Below the pieces are notes generated by a model. That model searched no databases and was not told the origin of the DNA. It worked only from the letters and a program-made list of their open reading frames with translations. The translations under genes were made by a program, and so were the position numbers. Below are positions 53,271-63,129 of a stretch of DNA of 64,000 nt, piece after piece. This DNA is from Chelativorans petroleitrophicus (GTDB lineage: Bacteria; Pseudomonadota; Alphaproteobacteria; Rhizobiales; Rhizobiaceae): assembly GCF_025398195.1 (NCBI RefSeq), contig NZ_JAODNV010000005.1, positions 62,001-126,000 on the forward strand. The letters run 5' to 3'. Position 1 is the first letter of the stretch. Every line of letters begins with the position of its first letter.

Positions 53271-53987
53271 GTGAAGCCCGCGCATGTCGCAATCATCATG
53301 GACGGCAATGGCCGCTGGGCGCGTGCGCGCGGCCTGCCGCGAGCCGCCGGGCACCGCGCTGGGGTCGAGGCGCTGCGGGGTGTGGTGCGCGCGGCCGGCG
53401 AGATGGGCATCGAATGGCTCACCGTCTATGCCTTTTCGTCGGAAAACTGGTCACGGCCCAAGTCCGAAATCTCCGATCTCATGGGGTTGCTGCGGCTTTT
53501 CATCCGGCGTGATCTTGCCGAACTGCACCAGAACGGCGTGCGCGTTCGGATCGTAGGTAGCCGCGAGGGGTTGGAGCCCGACATTGCAGCGCTTCTGATG
53601 GAGGCGGAGGCGCTTACCGCCAACAACACCAATATGAATCTGGTGGTCGCGTTCAATTACGGCGCGCGTGACGAGATCGTGCGGGCCGCACGGGCGCTGG
53701 CCATGGATGCCAGGGCAGGGCGGATCGACCCGGAGCAGATTACCGCGGAGGATTTCGAGGCCCGTCTCGATACGGCGGGCATTCCCGATCCCGATCTCAT
53801 CATCCGGACGAGCGGAGAGCTGCGTCTGTCCAACTTCCTCCTGTGGCAGGCCGCCTACGCGGAATTCGTGTTCCTGCCGTGCAACTGGCCGGATTTCGGC
53901 CCAGCCGATCTCGCCGCCGCCGTTGACGTATTCGAGCGGCGCGACCGGCGCTTTGGCAGCTTGGCGCCGCAAGAAGCCGTTTCATGA
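53271..53987 (+). CDS. uppS: Undecaprenyl diphosphate synthase (cis-prenyltransferase)
   Basis: A 238-residue enzyme that makes the C55 carrier lipid precursor. Catalytic Asp11 is in [44 protein letters not shown] and [23 protein letters not shown] follow. The GTG at 53271 is preferred: AAGGGGGAAG lies upstream and it begins the conserved region. A TTG at 53226, overlapping the frr stop, would add 15 poorly conserved residues. Confidence 0.95.
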   Translation: MKPAHVAIIMDGNGRWARARGLPRAAGHRAGVEALRGVVRAAGEMGIEWLTVYAFSSENWSRPKSEISDLMGLLRLFIRRDLAELHQNGVRVRIVGSREGLEPDIAALLMEAEALTANNTNMNLVVAFNYGARDEIVRAARALAMDARAGRIDPEQITAEDFEARLDTAGIPDPDLIIRTSGELRLSNFLLWQAAYAEFVFLPCNWPDFGPADLAAAVDVFERRDRRFGSLAPQEAVS

Positions 53988-54829
53988 GCAAGGGGAAGCC
54001 GCAGGCCGATTCGAGCGGCAAGAACCTGCGCTTGCGGATTGCGTCCGCCCTTGTGCTGGGCACTGTCGCGCTGGCTGTCACTTTTCTTGGCGGCTTCGCG
54101 TTCCGGCTTTTCGCGGCGGGCGCGGCCGCAATCGTCTTCCACGAATGGACGGCTATGCACCGCCCGCCCGTTCGCGCCCACGCGATCTTCTCCCGGCTTG
54201 CGCTGGCCGTGGTGCTTGCGCCGATGCTGGCGGGAATCGAGCCGCCGCTGTCTCTTGCTGTTGCGGGGGCGGCCATTCTGGCAGTCCTGCTTTCCGGGCT
54301 CTTGACCGCGGGCGGCCCCTGGAATGCAGCGGGGCTTGCCTATGCCAGCTTGCCGGCTCTGGCGCTCGCGCATCTGCGCGGCAGCGACCTTCCGGGCCTC
54401 CTCGCCATACTCTTCCTTTATGCGGTCGTTTGGGTGACGGACATTTTTGCCTATTTCGTGGGCCGTGCTCTCGGCGGTCCCAAGCTTGCGCCGTCGATTT
54501 CCCCCGGCAAGACATGGAGCGGAGCGGTGGGCGGGCTTCTCGGAGGGGCGGCCGCCGGCACCGCGCTGGCGCTTGCAGCTGGCGTGCGGCTTCCGCTGAC
54601 TGCTGTTCTGGTCCTCGCCCTCCTTCTTTCGGCGGTTTCGCAGGCGGGCGACCTTTTCGAATCCGCGGTGAAGCGGCGTCAGGGCGTGAAGGATTCAGGT
54701 ACGCTTATTCCCGGCCACGGCGGAGTTATGGATCGTATCGATGGTCTGGTGGCAGCGGCCCTCGGCTTCTATCTTTTCGGGATGATGTATTCGGGTTTCG
54801 TCATGCCGGCCGGTTTCTTCTCCCGGTAA
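53984..54829 (+). CDS. cdsA: Phosphatidate cytidylyltransferase
   Basis: A 281-residue inner-membrane enzyme (about eight helices) forming CDP-diacylglycerol. The signature is near the C-terminus: [65 protein letters not shown] is also typical. The ATG overlaps the uppS stop codon by four bases. dxr, which follows cdsA in several alphaproteobacteria, is not present; rseP is the next gene. Confidence 0.96.
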   Translation: MSKGKPQADSSGKNLRLRIASALVLGTVALAVTFLGGFAFRLFAAGAAAIVFHEWTAMHRPPVRAHAIFSRLALAVVLAPMLAGIEPPLSLAVAGAAILAVLLSGLLTAGGPWNAAGLAYASLPALALAHLRGSDLPGLLAILFLYAVVWVTDIFAYFVGRALGGPKLAPSISPGKTWSGAVGGLLGGAAAGTALALAAGVRLPLTAVLVLALLLSAVSQAGDLFESAVKRRQGVKDSGTLIPGHGGVMDRIDGLVAAALGFYLFGMMYSGFVMPAGFFSR

Positions 54830-54953
54830 AGGGTGCTAGAGGCTGACGGTTCTCCGTACTAACGGCATCTTTCACGGTGCCACGGATTTGCCGCCTTTGG
54901 TTCCAGATTGGCAGGAGGCGGTATCTAGGCACGGATCCAGGCAAGGGCAGAAC

Positions 54954-56093
54954 TTGGGCGACGTAGCATTTCCCCTTTTTGGTTTCGGGTCGTTCCTGAT
55001 GGGGACGATTGTGCCGTTCCTTTTCGTCCTCACCGTCGTCGTGTTCGTGCACGAGATGGGCCATTATCTCGTCGGGCGGTGGTGCGGCATCGGGGTGAGG
55101 GCCTTTTCGATCGGTTTCGGGCCGGAGCTTCTCGGCTTTACGGACCGCAGCGGCACGCGTTGGAAACTTTCAGCGATCCCCCTCGGCGGCTACGTCAAGT
55201 TCGTGGGCGATGTGGGCGCGACCAGCAAGCCCGACGCCGATGCCCTTGACGATTTGTCGGAAACCGAGCGGCGCGAGGCCTTTCATTTGCAACCCGTATG
55301 GAAGCGGGCGGCCACCGTCTTCGCTGGCCCGTTCTTCAACTTCCTTCTCACCGTCGCTGTTTTTGCGGTGATGTTCTCCGTTTTCGGGCGCTTCGTGGCC
55401 GAGCCGATGGTGGCGGAGGTGAGGCCTGACAGCCCCGCGGCTGAAGCAGGCATCCAGCCCGGCGATCGTTTTGTTTCGGTCGATGGCGTTCCCATCGAAA
55501 CTTTCGGGGATGTGCAGCGCATCGTTTCGGGCCGAGCCGGCGAGGCGCTGTCCTTCGTGCTGGAGCGTGATGGAAGACAAATCACCGTCACGGCCACGCC
55601 CGAACCGACGGAGGTCGAGGACGCGCTTGGAAACAAGATCCGCATCGGTGTCATCGGCGTTGTGAACAACGAGGCGCTCGGCCAGCCGCGGCGGATCGAA
55701 TACGGTCCGATCGAAGCTTTGGCCGCAGGTGTCGAGGAAACGTGGAGCATCATTCTTCGCACCGGCTCCTTCCTCAAGCGCCTGGTGCTCGGGCGAGAGG
55801 ACCGCTGCCAGCTCGGCGGGCCGGTCAAGATTGCCGATATGGCGGGCAAGGCCGCGGACCTCGGTTTCGTCTGGCTCATACAACTCGTCGCGCTTCTGTC
55901 CGCGGGCATCGGGATCCTGAACCTCTTACCCATACCTCCGCTCGACGGCGGACATCTCCTGTTCTACGCCATGGAGGCAGTGTTGCGCCGTCCCGTGCCC
56001 GAACAGGTCATGGAGGTGGTCTATCGGGCGGGGATGCTGATGGTGTTGGTATTTATGGGTTTTGTTTTCTGGAACGATCTGTTTGGATGCTAA
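54954..56093 (+). CDS. rseP: Site-2 intramembrane metalloprotease RseP
   Basis: A 379-residue membrane protease that cleaves anti-sigma factors and signal-peptide remnants. Zinc motif HExxH: VVVFVHEMGHYLVGRWCGIG. A PDZ domain (~155-240: VRPDSPAAEAGIQPGDRFVSVDGVPIETF) and the C-terminal LNLLPIPPLDGGHLLFYAME (second ligand Asp) are present. The TTG at 54954 gives the usual length with the LFGFGSFLMGTIVPF start; the ATG at 54999 would cut the first helix short and the one at 54888 is too long. rseP precedes bamA as is standard. Confidence 0.94.
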   Translation: MGDVAFPLFGFGSFLMGTIVPFLFVLTVVVFVHEMGHYLVGRWCGIGVRAFSIGFGPELLGFTDRSGTRWKLSAIPLGGYVKFVGDVGATSKPDADALDDLSETERREAFHLQPVWKRAATVFAGPFFNFLLTVAVFAVMFSVFGRFVAEPMVAEVRPDSPAAEAGIQPGDRFVSVDGVPIETFGDVQRIVSGRAGEALSFVLERDGRQITVTATPEPTEVEDALGNKIRIGVIGVVNNEALGQPRRIEYGPIEALAAGVEETWSIILRTGSFLKRLVLGREDRCQLGGPVKIADMAGKAADLGFVWLIQLVALLSAGIGILNLLPIPPLDGGHLLFYAMEAVLRRPVPEQVMEVVYRAGMLMVLVFMGFVFWNDLFGC

Positions 56094-56301
56094 ACGGGGG
56101 CGATTCGGGCATCCGTTGATGTCGCGTTTACCACAGCGAGCGATTGGCGTGGCCGGAATGCCACGGCCGACTTTTCGGTAAATGCAAATTAACCGGAAGC
56201 CTTGCGTGTATGGAAATTCGAGGTAATAGGGGTAAGCGATTGCCCGTGTGTCCGGATTTTCTCGCATTGGGGACAACGAGAACAGAAGGTTTTTAGGCCC
56301 G

Positions 56302-58653
56302 ATGAAGGCAATTTCCAGATTGATGAACGCCGCCTCCGCTGCGGCGCTGTCTGCAGGTCTCGTTGTGGGAGGGGTATCGGCGGTTCAGCTCGCCGCTACG
56401 GTTTCGGCCGAGGCGGCGACGGTGAGCCGGATCGAGGTGCGCGGCAATAGGCGCGTGGACGCGGACACGATCCGCGATCAGGTGGGCATTCGCCCCGGGC
56501 AGTCCTTCACCGGCGCTGACGTGAACGAGGCGGTCAAGCGCCTGTTCGCGACCGGCCTGTTTGCGGACGTTTCCATCACGCAGTCCGGCGGCACACTCGT
56601 CGTGACGGTCGAGGAATATTCGATCGTCAATCAGGTGCTCTTCCAGGGCAACCGCAAGATCAAGGACCGCAGCCTTGCCCAGGCCATCCAGCTTCAGCCC
56701 CGCAGCGCCTTCTCGGGCCCGCTGCTGGAGAGCGATGCGGAGGCGATCCGCGAGGCTTACCGCCGGATCGGCCGTGACGAGGCGACGGTGACCACCGAGG
56801 TTCAGGACCTTGGCGAAGGGCGGGTCAACGTCATCTTCAATATTGACGAGGGCGACCGGACGAAGATTGCCGCGGTCAAATTCGAGGGCAACTCTGCCTT
56901 CAGCGATCGGCGTCTGAGAGATGTGGTCTCGACCAAGCCATCCAATCCGCTTTCCTTCCTCACGCGCAACGACATCTATGACGAGAACCGTCTGCGCGCC
57001 GACGAGGAGGCGCTGCGGCGCTTCTATTACAACCGCGGCTATGCGGATTTCCGCGTCATCTCTTCCTCGGCCGAACTGGTCGACAACAAATACACCGTCA
57101 CTTTCGTGGTCGACGAGGGCGAGCGCTATACGTTCGGCAACGTCGCCATCGAATCGACCATTCCCGACGTCGATGTCGAAAGCCTCAAGCGCGAGCTGAA
57201 GACGCGCAGCGGCGCCGTCTACAGCGCCGAAGATGTGGAAAAGTCCCTTATCAGCCTCACCGAGCGTCTGGCAGGCTCTGGCTATGCCTTCGCCGAGGTC
57301 ACGCCGCGCGGCAATCGCAACTTCGAGGCGCACACCATCGACGTCGTCTACTCGATCGATCAGGGGCCACGCGCCTACATCGAACGCATCGAAATTCGCG
57401 GCAACAACCGCACGCGCGACTATGTCATCCGCCGCGAATTCGACATCAGCGAGGGCGACGCGTTCAACCAGGTCCTCATCCAGCGCGCTAAGCGCCGGCT
57501 TGAGGGCCTTAACTACTTCCAGACGGTGAACATCGCCACCGTGCCCGGCTCGCAGCCCGATCAGGTGGTTCTGGTCGTGGATGTGGTGGAGAAGCCGACC
57601 GGCGAATTCTCCATCGGCGCGGGCTATACCACGGGAGGCACGTCCAGCTCCAGCGGCGGCTTCACCGTTGAAGGCTCGGTAACGGAGCGGAACTTCCTGG
57701 GACGCGGCCAGTATATCCGATTTGCCGCGGCAGGCGGCGAGGACTCCCGCGACTACAGCTTCTCCTTCACCGAGCCCTATTTCCTTGGTCGGCGCATTGC
57801 GGCGGGCTTCGACATCTTCCGCAACACCCGGGAATTCTCGAATGCGGATGGCAACCGGATTTACGACCGCGAGGTCACCGGCGGGACGGTCCGCTTCGGC
57901 CTGCCGATCACCGAGGCTCTTACCACGCAGCTTGCCTATAACTTCACGCAGGAAGAGTACGAGCGTATCGGCGCCGTCGCGATTTCACCTTACATCCAGG
58001 ACGCAATCAACCAGGGCGAGTGGACCAAATCCTCCGTCAGTGCCTCGCTGATCTACAACACGCTCGACAATCCGCGGCTTCCGCGTGAGGGCATCTACGC
58101 CAACCTGACCGCAGAGGTTGCAGGGCTTGGTGGCGATGCGGAGTTCGTGAAGGTGACCGGCCGCGCCGCTTACTATCAGACAATTTCCGAGCAGCTCGAC
58201 CTTGTGGGCATGCTCTCGGTGGGGGGCGGCCATATCGTCAGCTTCGGCGACGAGTCCCTGCGAATCTTCGACCACTTCCAGAGCAACGATCGCATTATCC
58301 GCGGTTTCAAATACAACGGCATAGGTCCGTATGATGGGGCTACCGGTGATCATCTCGGTGGTACCACCTATTTCCACGCGACCGCGGAAGCCCAGTTCCC
58401 GATGCCTATTCTTCCGGAAAGCCTGGGCATAAGGGGCGCTGTATTTGCCGATGCCGCCACGCTCTATGACAGCGAGCTTACCGGTCTTGGAACCGTTTTG
58501 GGTACCGAGATGGAGTGGCGCGCATCGGTCGGCGCCAGCCTGATCTGGGCCTCGCCCTTCGGTCCGCTGCGCGTCGACTATGCCGAGCCGGTCGTCAAGG
58601 AGGACAGCGACCGCGTCCAGCACTGGAACTTCGGCATTTCCACCCGGTTCTAG
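56302..58653 (+). CDS. bamA: Outer membrane protein assembly factor BamA
   Basis: A 783-residue Omp85 protein. A signal peptide (~1-38, LVVGGVSAVQLAATVSAEA) precedes five POTRA repeats (~40-430; for example VSRIEVRGNRRVDADTIRDQVGI, NQVLFQGNRKIKDRSLAQAIQL) and a 16-strand barrel (~440-783). The barrel has the VRF/IRGF-type loop motif (DRIIRGFKYNGIGP) and ends in Phe (WNFGISTRF). BamA inserts outer-membrane proteins. The ATG at 56302 is selected to fit the signal peptide. A 9-bp stem-loop separates it from lpxD. Confidence 0.97.
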   Translation: MKAISRLMNAASAAALSAGLVVGGVSAVQLAATVSAEAATVSRIEVRGNRRVDADTIRDQVGIRPGQSFTGADVNEAVKRLFATGLFADVSITQSGGTLVVTVEEYSIVNQVLFQGNRKIKDRSLAQAIQLQPRSAFSGPLLESDAEAIREAYRRIGRDEATVTTEVQDLGEGRVNVIFNIDEGDRTKIAAVKFEGNSAFSDRRLRDVVSTKPSNPLSFLTRNDIYDENRLRADEEALRRFYYNRGYADFRVISSSAELVDNKYTVTFVVDEGERYTFGNVAIESTIPDVDVESLKRELKTRSGAVYSAEDVEKSLISLTERLAGSGYAFAEVTPRGNRNFEAHTIDVVYSIDQGPRAYIERIEIRGNNRTRDYVIRREFDISEGDAFNQVLIQRAKRRLEGLNYFQTVNIATVPGSQPDQVVLVVDVVEKPTGEFSIGAGYTTGGTSSSSGGFTVEGSVTERNFLGRGQYIRFAAAGGEDSRDYSFSFTEPYFLGRRIAAGFDIFRNTREFSNADGNRIYDREVTGGTVRFGLPITEALTTQLAYNFTQEEYERIGAVAISPYIQDAINQGEWTKSSVSASLIYNTLDNPRLPREGIYANLTAEVAGLGGDAEFVKVTGRAAYYQTISEQLDLVGMLSVGGGHIVSFGDESLRIFDHFQSNDRIIRGFKYNGIGPYDGATGDHLGGTTYFHATAEAQFPMPILPESLGIRGAVFADAATLYDSELTGLGTVLGTEMEWRASVGASLIWASPFGPLRVDYAEPVVKEDSDRVQHWNFGISTRF

Positions 58654-58667
58654 CGGCTCAACCGTTT

Positions 58668-58692
58668 ATCCGGGCCCGGCTGCGGCCCGGAT
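58668..58692 (+). other. Stem-loop between bamA and lpxD
   Basis: ATCCGGGCC (58668-58676) pairs perfectly with GGCCCGGAT (58684-58692) over a 7-base loop, ending 12 bases before the lpxD ATG and close to its Shine-Dalgarno. It may modulate lpxD translation or protect the bamA mRNA 3' end. Confidence 0.5.
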
Positions 58693-58704
58693 GAGAAGGC
58701 GTTC

Positions 58705-59763
58705 ATGAAGGAACCGGATTTCTTTATCCCGGCGCGCCGCTTCAAGGTGGGAGAGATCGCCGTCTTGACTGGCGCCCGGTTGGTGAATGCCGATCATGCG
58801 GAGGTTTCCATCCTTCGCCTCGCCCCCATTTCCGAAGGAGGTGAGGACGCGCTGGTGTTCATCGACGGCCGGCGCAACATCGGCAAGCTTACCGCCCTGC
58901 ACGCGGCCGCCGTGCTGTGCCCGGAAGAGATGGTCGAAAGCGTGCCGGCGGGCCTCGCGATCTTGGCCACCGCCAAGCCTCAGCACGCCTTTGCCATGAT
59001 CGCCCGGCTTCTTTATCCGGCGGCCACGCGGCCGCAGCCCATGACGGGTGAACGGGGCATTTCCGAACGCGCGGTCATCGCGGCGGATGCGAAGATTGAG
59101 AATGGCGTGATCGTGGAGGCGGGGGCCGTGATCGGCCCTGGCGCGATGATCGGGCGAGGGACGATCATTGGTCCCAATGCGGTGATCGGTGCCAACTGCA
59201 CCATCGGCCGGGACGCCTATGTGGGTGCGAACGCCACTTTGCAATACGCGGTGATCGGCGACCGGGTCATCATTCATCCTGGCGCGCAGATCGGGCAGGA
59301 CGGTTTCGGATTCCTTCTGGGGCCCGAAGGTCTGGAAAAGAATCCGCAGGTCGGCCGGGTGATCATCCAGGACGATGTCGAAATCGGCGCGAACACCACG
59401 ATCGATCGCGGCGCGCTCACGGACACGGTCATCGGCGAGGGCACGAAGATCGACAATCTGGTTCAGATCGGCCACAATGTGCAGATCGGGCGCGGATGCA
59501 TTATTGCCGGCCATTGTGGTCTTTCAGGCTCGGTCAAGATTGGCGACCATGCCGTGCTGGGCGGCCGGGTCGGGATTGCCGATCATGTGACCATCGGTGA
59601 GGGGGCTCAGCTTGCCGCCTCCAGCGGCGTTATGGACGACGTGCCGCCGGGCGAGCGCTGGGCGGGCCTACCCGCCAAGCCGATGCGCCAGGCGTTTCGC
59701 GAAATCGCCGCGCTGCGCAATCTCGTCGACGGAAAGCGGAATAGGAGCAAGAGGAATGGCTGA
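58705..59763 (+). CDS. lpxD: UDP-3-O-(3-hydroxyacyl)glucosamine N-acyltransferase
   Basis: A 352-residue enzyme of lipid A synthesis. The N-terminal uridine-binding domain (~1-105) leads to a left-handed beta-helix of hexapeptide repeats ([23 protein letters not shown]..., ~125-310) that contains catalytic His in [12 protein letters not shown] and a C-terminal helix. AGAAGG precedes the ATG at 58705. Its last eight bases overlap fabZ. Confidence 0.97.
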   Translation: MKEPDFFIPARRFKVGEIAVLTGARLVNADHAEVSILRLAPISEGGEDALVFIDGRRNIGKLTALHAAAVLCPEEMVESVPAGLAILATAKPQHAFAMIARLLYPAATRPQPMTGERGISERAVIAADAKIENGVIVEAGAVIGPGAMIGRGTIIGPNAVIGANCTIGRDAYVGANATLQYAVIGDRVIIHPGAQIGQDGFGFLLGPEGLEKNPQVGRVIIQDDVEIGANTTIDRGALTDTVIGEGTKIDNLVQIGHNVQIGRGCIIAGHCGLSGSVKIGDHAVLGGRVGIADHVTIGEGAQLAASSGVMDDVPPGERWAGLPAKPMRQAFREIAALRNLVDGKRNRSKRNG

Positions 59764-60244
59764 CGGTGCGTCAACCAGTTTGGAAAGTCTGGACATTCTG
59801 AAGCTGCTCGAGCTTCTGCCGCAGCGTTACCCTTTCCTCATGGTCGACCGGATCATCGAGATCGACGGCGACAACTCCGCAATCGGAATTAAGAACGTCA
59901 CGTTCAATGAACCGCATTTCATGGGGCATTTCCCAAGCCGCCCTGTGATGCCCGGCGTGCTCATCATCGAGGCCATGGCGCAGACGGCCGGCGCGATCTG
60001 CATCCACAGCACGGGTGGCGTTCAGCCGTCGGTGGTCTATTTCATGACAATCGACAGTGCGAAATTCAGGAAACCGGTCGTTCCCGGCGACCGGATGGAG
60101 ATTCATGTGAAGAAGTTGAAGCAGCGCGGCAGCATCTGGAAGTTCTCCTGCGAGGCGATCGTCGAAGGAGGAAAGGTCGCCGAGGCGGTAATATCCGCGC
60201 TGATGACGGCTAACGATAAGGAGACGGGTGGGCCCAGTGTATGA
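59756..60244 (+). CDS. fabZ: 3-hydroxyacyl-[ACP] dehydratase FabZ
   Basis: A 162-residue hot-dog-fold dehydratase of fatty acid elongation. Catalytic His58 is in [23 protein letters not shown], with Glu72 in the same block. [14 protein letters not shown] precedes it. GAGGA lies at the ATG, which overlaps the lpxD stop by eight bases; the stop overlaps the lpxA ATG. Confidence 0.97.
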   Translation: MADGASTSLESLDILKLLELLPQRYPFLMVDRIIEIDGDNSAIGIKNVTFNEPHFMGHFPSRPVMPGVLIIEAMAQTAGAICIHSTGGVQPSVVYFMTIDSAKFRKPVVPGDRMEIHVKKLKQRGSIWKFSCEAIVEGGKVAEAVISALMTANDKETGGPSV

Positions 60245-61074
60245 CGGCCGAGATTTTCATCCATCCTACGGCTGTTGTTGAAGACGGCGCGAAGCTGGGC
60301 GCGCGCGTCAGGATCGGCCCGTTCTGTTACGTCAGCTCGGACGTTACGATAGGCGACGATGTCGAGCTGATCAGCCATGTCACGGTGCTCGGGGGAACGA
60401 CGCTGGGTGACGGCTGCCAGGCCTACCCCGGCGCAGTGCTCGGCGGTGCTCCGCAAAATCTGAAGCACAAGGGCGGGCGTACCACCCTGACCGTGGGACG
60501 CCGATGCGTGATCCGGGAAGGCGTCACGCTCCATCGCGGCACTGATGTCAGCCGCGGCAAGACGACGATCGGCGACAACTGCCTCTTCATGGCCTACAGC
60601 CATGTGGCACACGATTGCAGCGTCGGCAACAATGTGAGCATGGCGAATTACGCATGCCTTGGCGGGCATGTCGAGGTTGGTGACAACGTGATCATGTCAG
60701 GCTATGCGGCCGTGCATCAGTTTGTGCGTGTGGGCCATCATGCCTTCCTCGCGGCCTTCGCCGCGGTGAATGGCGATGTCATTCCCTACGGCATGGCAGT
60801 CGGCGATCGCGCCGAACTGCGCGGGCTGAACGTGGTGGGCATGAAGCGCTCAGGCATGCCGCGTTCGGAACTGATGCGCATCCGCCAGGCCTACCGGCTC
60901 ATCTTCTCGCCGGAACGTCCCCTGGCAGAGAATATGGAAGAGGCACGCAGGGAATTCGGTGACTCCAAGCCGGTCATCGATATATTGGACTTCATCGGCA
61001 GCCGCGAGAGGCGGTATCTGACGCTTCCCGCGCGCGACGATGACGCCGATGCGGATGATGGCGCTGCAGCCTGA
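60241..61074 (+). CDS. lpxA: UDP-N-acetylglucosamine acyltransferase
   Basis: A 277-residue trimeric acyltransferase, the first step of lipid A synthesis. It has a left-handed beta-helix of hexapeptide repeats (~8-190; [23 protein letters not shown]...) with catalytic His in [10 protein letters not shown] and a C-terminal helical bundle (~200-277). The start overlaps the fabZ stop codon. An acidic tail ([12 protein letters not shown]) is slightly longer than usual. Confidence 0.97.
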   Translation: MTAEIFIHPTAVVEDGAKLGARVRIGPFCYVSSDVTIGDDVELISHVTVLGGTTLGDGCQAYPGAVLGGAPQNLKHKGGRTTLTVGRRCVIREGVTLHRGTDVSRGKTTIGDNCLFMAYSHVAHDCSVGNNVSMANYACLGGHVEVGDNVIMSGYAAVHQFVRVGHHAFLAAFAAVNGDVIPYGMAVGDRAELRGLNVVGMKRSGMPRSELMRIRQAYRLIFSPERPLAENMEEARREFGDSKPVIDILDFIGSRERRYLTLPARDDDADADDGAAA

Positions 61075-61951
61075 ACGCACAAGCTTCGGCACACGCGATA
61101 CAGGCGGACGTGTTGCCGTGATCGCGGGCAGCGGACTCCTTCCGCAAAATGTGGCGGACGGGCTTGCCGATCAGGGGCAAAGGCCGTTGGTGGTAGCCAT
61201 CGAAGGCGAAGCCGAAATTGGGGATGCGCCTCAGCGCTATGACCTTCTCCCGGTTGCTCCGGAAGATCTGGGAAAAATATTGCCCGTTCTGAAGCGCAAG
61301 GGCGTCACGCATCTGGTGATGGCCGGCGGCGTGACGCGTCGGCCGCCGCTGCGCAACCTGCGTCTTGGCCTGGGCCTTCTCCTGCAGCTTCCTCGCCTTG
61401 CCGCAGCCTATGCCCGCGGTGACGACGGGCTGTTGCGTGCACTCGTCCGCATTGTCGAATCGCATGGAATCAAGGTGGTGGGGGCGCATGAGGTGGTGCC
61501 TGAACTTCTTGCGCCGGAAGGCGTGCTTACGAGAGCTAGGCCCACGCGTGCGGATGAGAAGGATATCGCCGCCGGCCTTGTTGCCGCGCGCGCTCTAGGG
61601 CGGCTCGACATAGGGCAGGGGGCCGTGGCTATTGGCGCGCGTACTGTCGCCCTGGAGGATATCGACGGGACGGACGGCCTGCTTCAGCGGGCAAAGGCGT
61701 TGCGCGGCCACGGCCGGCTGGCCGGCAAGACGCGCGGGGTGCTGGTGAAATGTTCCAAGCCCGGCCAGGAACTGCGCACCGACCTGCCTGCCATCGGGCC
61801 GCGGACGGTGAGGGATGCCCATAGCGCCGGGCTTGCGGGCATTGCGGTGGAGGCGGAGCGCAGCTTCATTCTGGATTGCAGCGAGACCGTGAGGCTGGCC
61901 AACGAACTCGGCCTTTTCATCGTCGGATTTGAGCGGGGACGGGAAGGGTGA
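61040..61951 (+). CDS. lpxI: UDP-2,3-diacylglucosamine pyrophosphatase LpxI
   Basis: A 303-residue DUF1009/LpxI enzyme, the alphaproteobacterial replacement for LpxH, making lipid X in lipid A synthesis. Typical blocks: RVAVIAGSGLLPQNVADGLADQG, KGVTHLVMAGGVTRRP, GDDGLLRALVRIVESHGIKVVGAHEV and VKCSKPGQELRTDLPAIGPRTV. Four in-frame ATGs (61040, 61049, 61055, 61058) all lie within the lpxA end, and the start cannot be decided. It is coupled to lpxA and lpxB. Confidence 0.95.
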   Translation: MTPMRMMALQPERTSFGTRDTGGRVAVIAGSGLLPQNVADGLADQGQRPLVVAIEGEAEIGDAPQRYDLLPVAPEDLGKILPVLKRKGVTHLVMAGGVTRRPPLRNLRLGLGLLLQLPRLAAAYARGDDGLLRALVRIVESHGIKVVGAHEVVPELLAPEGVLTRARPTRADEKDIAAGLVAARALGRLDIGQGAVAIGARTVALEDIDGTDGLLQRAKALRGHGRLAGKTRGVLVKCSKPGQELRTDLPAIGPRTVRDAHSAGLAGIAVEAERSFILDCSETVRLANELGLFIVGFERGREG

Positions 61952-63129
61952 GCGACAGAGCTGCGTTTAGACTTGCCGTCGTCGCAGGCGAAGAATCCGG
62001 CGACCTGCTCGGGGCCGATCTTGTCGCTGCCTTGAAGCGCCTGAGCGGACGGCCGGTCGAGCTCGTGGGAATCGGCGGCCGCCACCTTGCCGCCCATGGC
62101 CTCAAGTCCCTGTTTTCCGCCGATGAGATTGCCATCATGGGGTTCTCGGCCGTGTTGCGGGATCTTCCGCGGCTCATACGCCGTATCGGCCAGACCGCAC
62201 GGGCGATCGTCGTCTCGAAGCCCGATTGCGTGATCACCATCGACAGCCCCGATTTTTCGCTGCGGGTTGCGAGGAAAATAAGGGCGGCCGATCCATCCAT
62301 TCCCATCGTGCATTATGTCTGCCCCAGCGTGTGGGCCTGGCGCCCGGGACGTGCGGCGGCCATGCGGCCCCATGTGGATCACGTGCTGTGCCTTCTGCCT
62401 TTCGAGCCGGAGGAACTGCGCCGCCTGGGTGGCCCCGAGGGCACGTTCGTCGGACACCGGCTCATGAGCGACCCCAACATCCGAGAGGCCGCACTTGCAC
62501 AGCTTACCGGCCAGGAACGGGGGGAGCGGAAGAAACTTCTCCTCCTGCCTGGCTCCCGCCGAGGCGAGGTGCGGCGTCTGATCGGTCCCTTCGGGGCGAC
62601 GGTCGCCGCGCTCAAGGCGGCGCAACATGACTTCGATCTACTGCTTCCCACCGTGCCTCATCTGGTGCCGTTGATCGAGGCTGCGGTCGGGGATTGGCCG
62701 GTGAAGCCGGAGATCATCCTCGATCCCGAACGCAAGTGGAGCGCCTTTGCCGAAGCGGATGCCGCGCTTGCTTGTTCGGGCACGGTCGCGCTGGAGCTCG
62801 CGCTTGCGCGCGTGCCCTTTGTTAGTTGCTACAAGACGGATGCGATCGGCGCCGTTCTCGGCCCGCTTCTGATCAAGGTTTGGTCCGGGTCACTGCCGAA
62901 CCTGATCGCTGGCTGGCCGGTCGTGCCCGAATTTTTCAACGAGTTCGTCCGTCCTGCCTATTTGGCTCGGCTCTTGCCGCGGCTTTGGGACGACACGCCC
63001 ACGCGGCTCGCCCAGCGGGAAGGTTTCGCAGAGGTGGCCGCGGCCCTGGCAGTGCCAAAGCCTTCGGGCGAGATGGCGGCGGAGGTGGTGCTTGGCATGT
63101 GCGAGCGACGCCGCGCGCGGTCTGCCTAA
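61948..63129 (+). CDS. lpxB: Lipid-A-disaccharide synthase
   Basis: A 393-residue family 19 glycosyltransferase that joins UDP-2,3-diacylglucosamine and lipid X. N-terminal FRLAVVAGEESGDLLGADLVAAL and VELVGIGGRHLAAHGLKSLF are typical, as are IVHYVCPSVWAWRPGRA, LLLLPGSRRGEVRRL and SGTVALELALARVPFVSCYKT. The start is GTG at 61948, overlapping the lpxI stop by four bases. It ends the envelope cluster and overlaps the convergent DUF72 gene by four bases. Confidence 0.97.
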   Translation: MSDRAAFRLAVVAGEESGDLLGADLVAALKRLSGRPVELVGIGGRHLAAHGLKSLFSADEIAIMGFSAVLRDLPRLIRRIGQTARAIVVSKPDCVITIDSPDFSLRVARKIRAADPSIPIVHYVCPSVWAWRPGRAAAMRPHVDHVLCLLPFEPEELRRLGGPEGTFVGHRLMSDPNIREAALAQLTGQERGERKKLLLLPGSRRGEVRRLIGPFGATVAALKAAQHDFDLLLPTVPHLVPLIEAAVGDWPVKPEIILDPERKWSAFAEADAALACSGTVALELALARVPFVSCYKTDAIGAVLGPLLIKVWSGSLPNLIAGWPVVPEFFNEFVRPAYLARLLPRLWDDTPTRLAQREGFAEVAAALAVPKPSGEMAAEVVLGMCERRRARSA

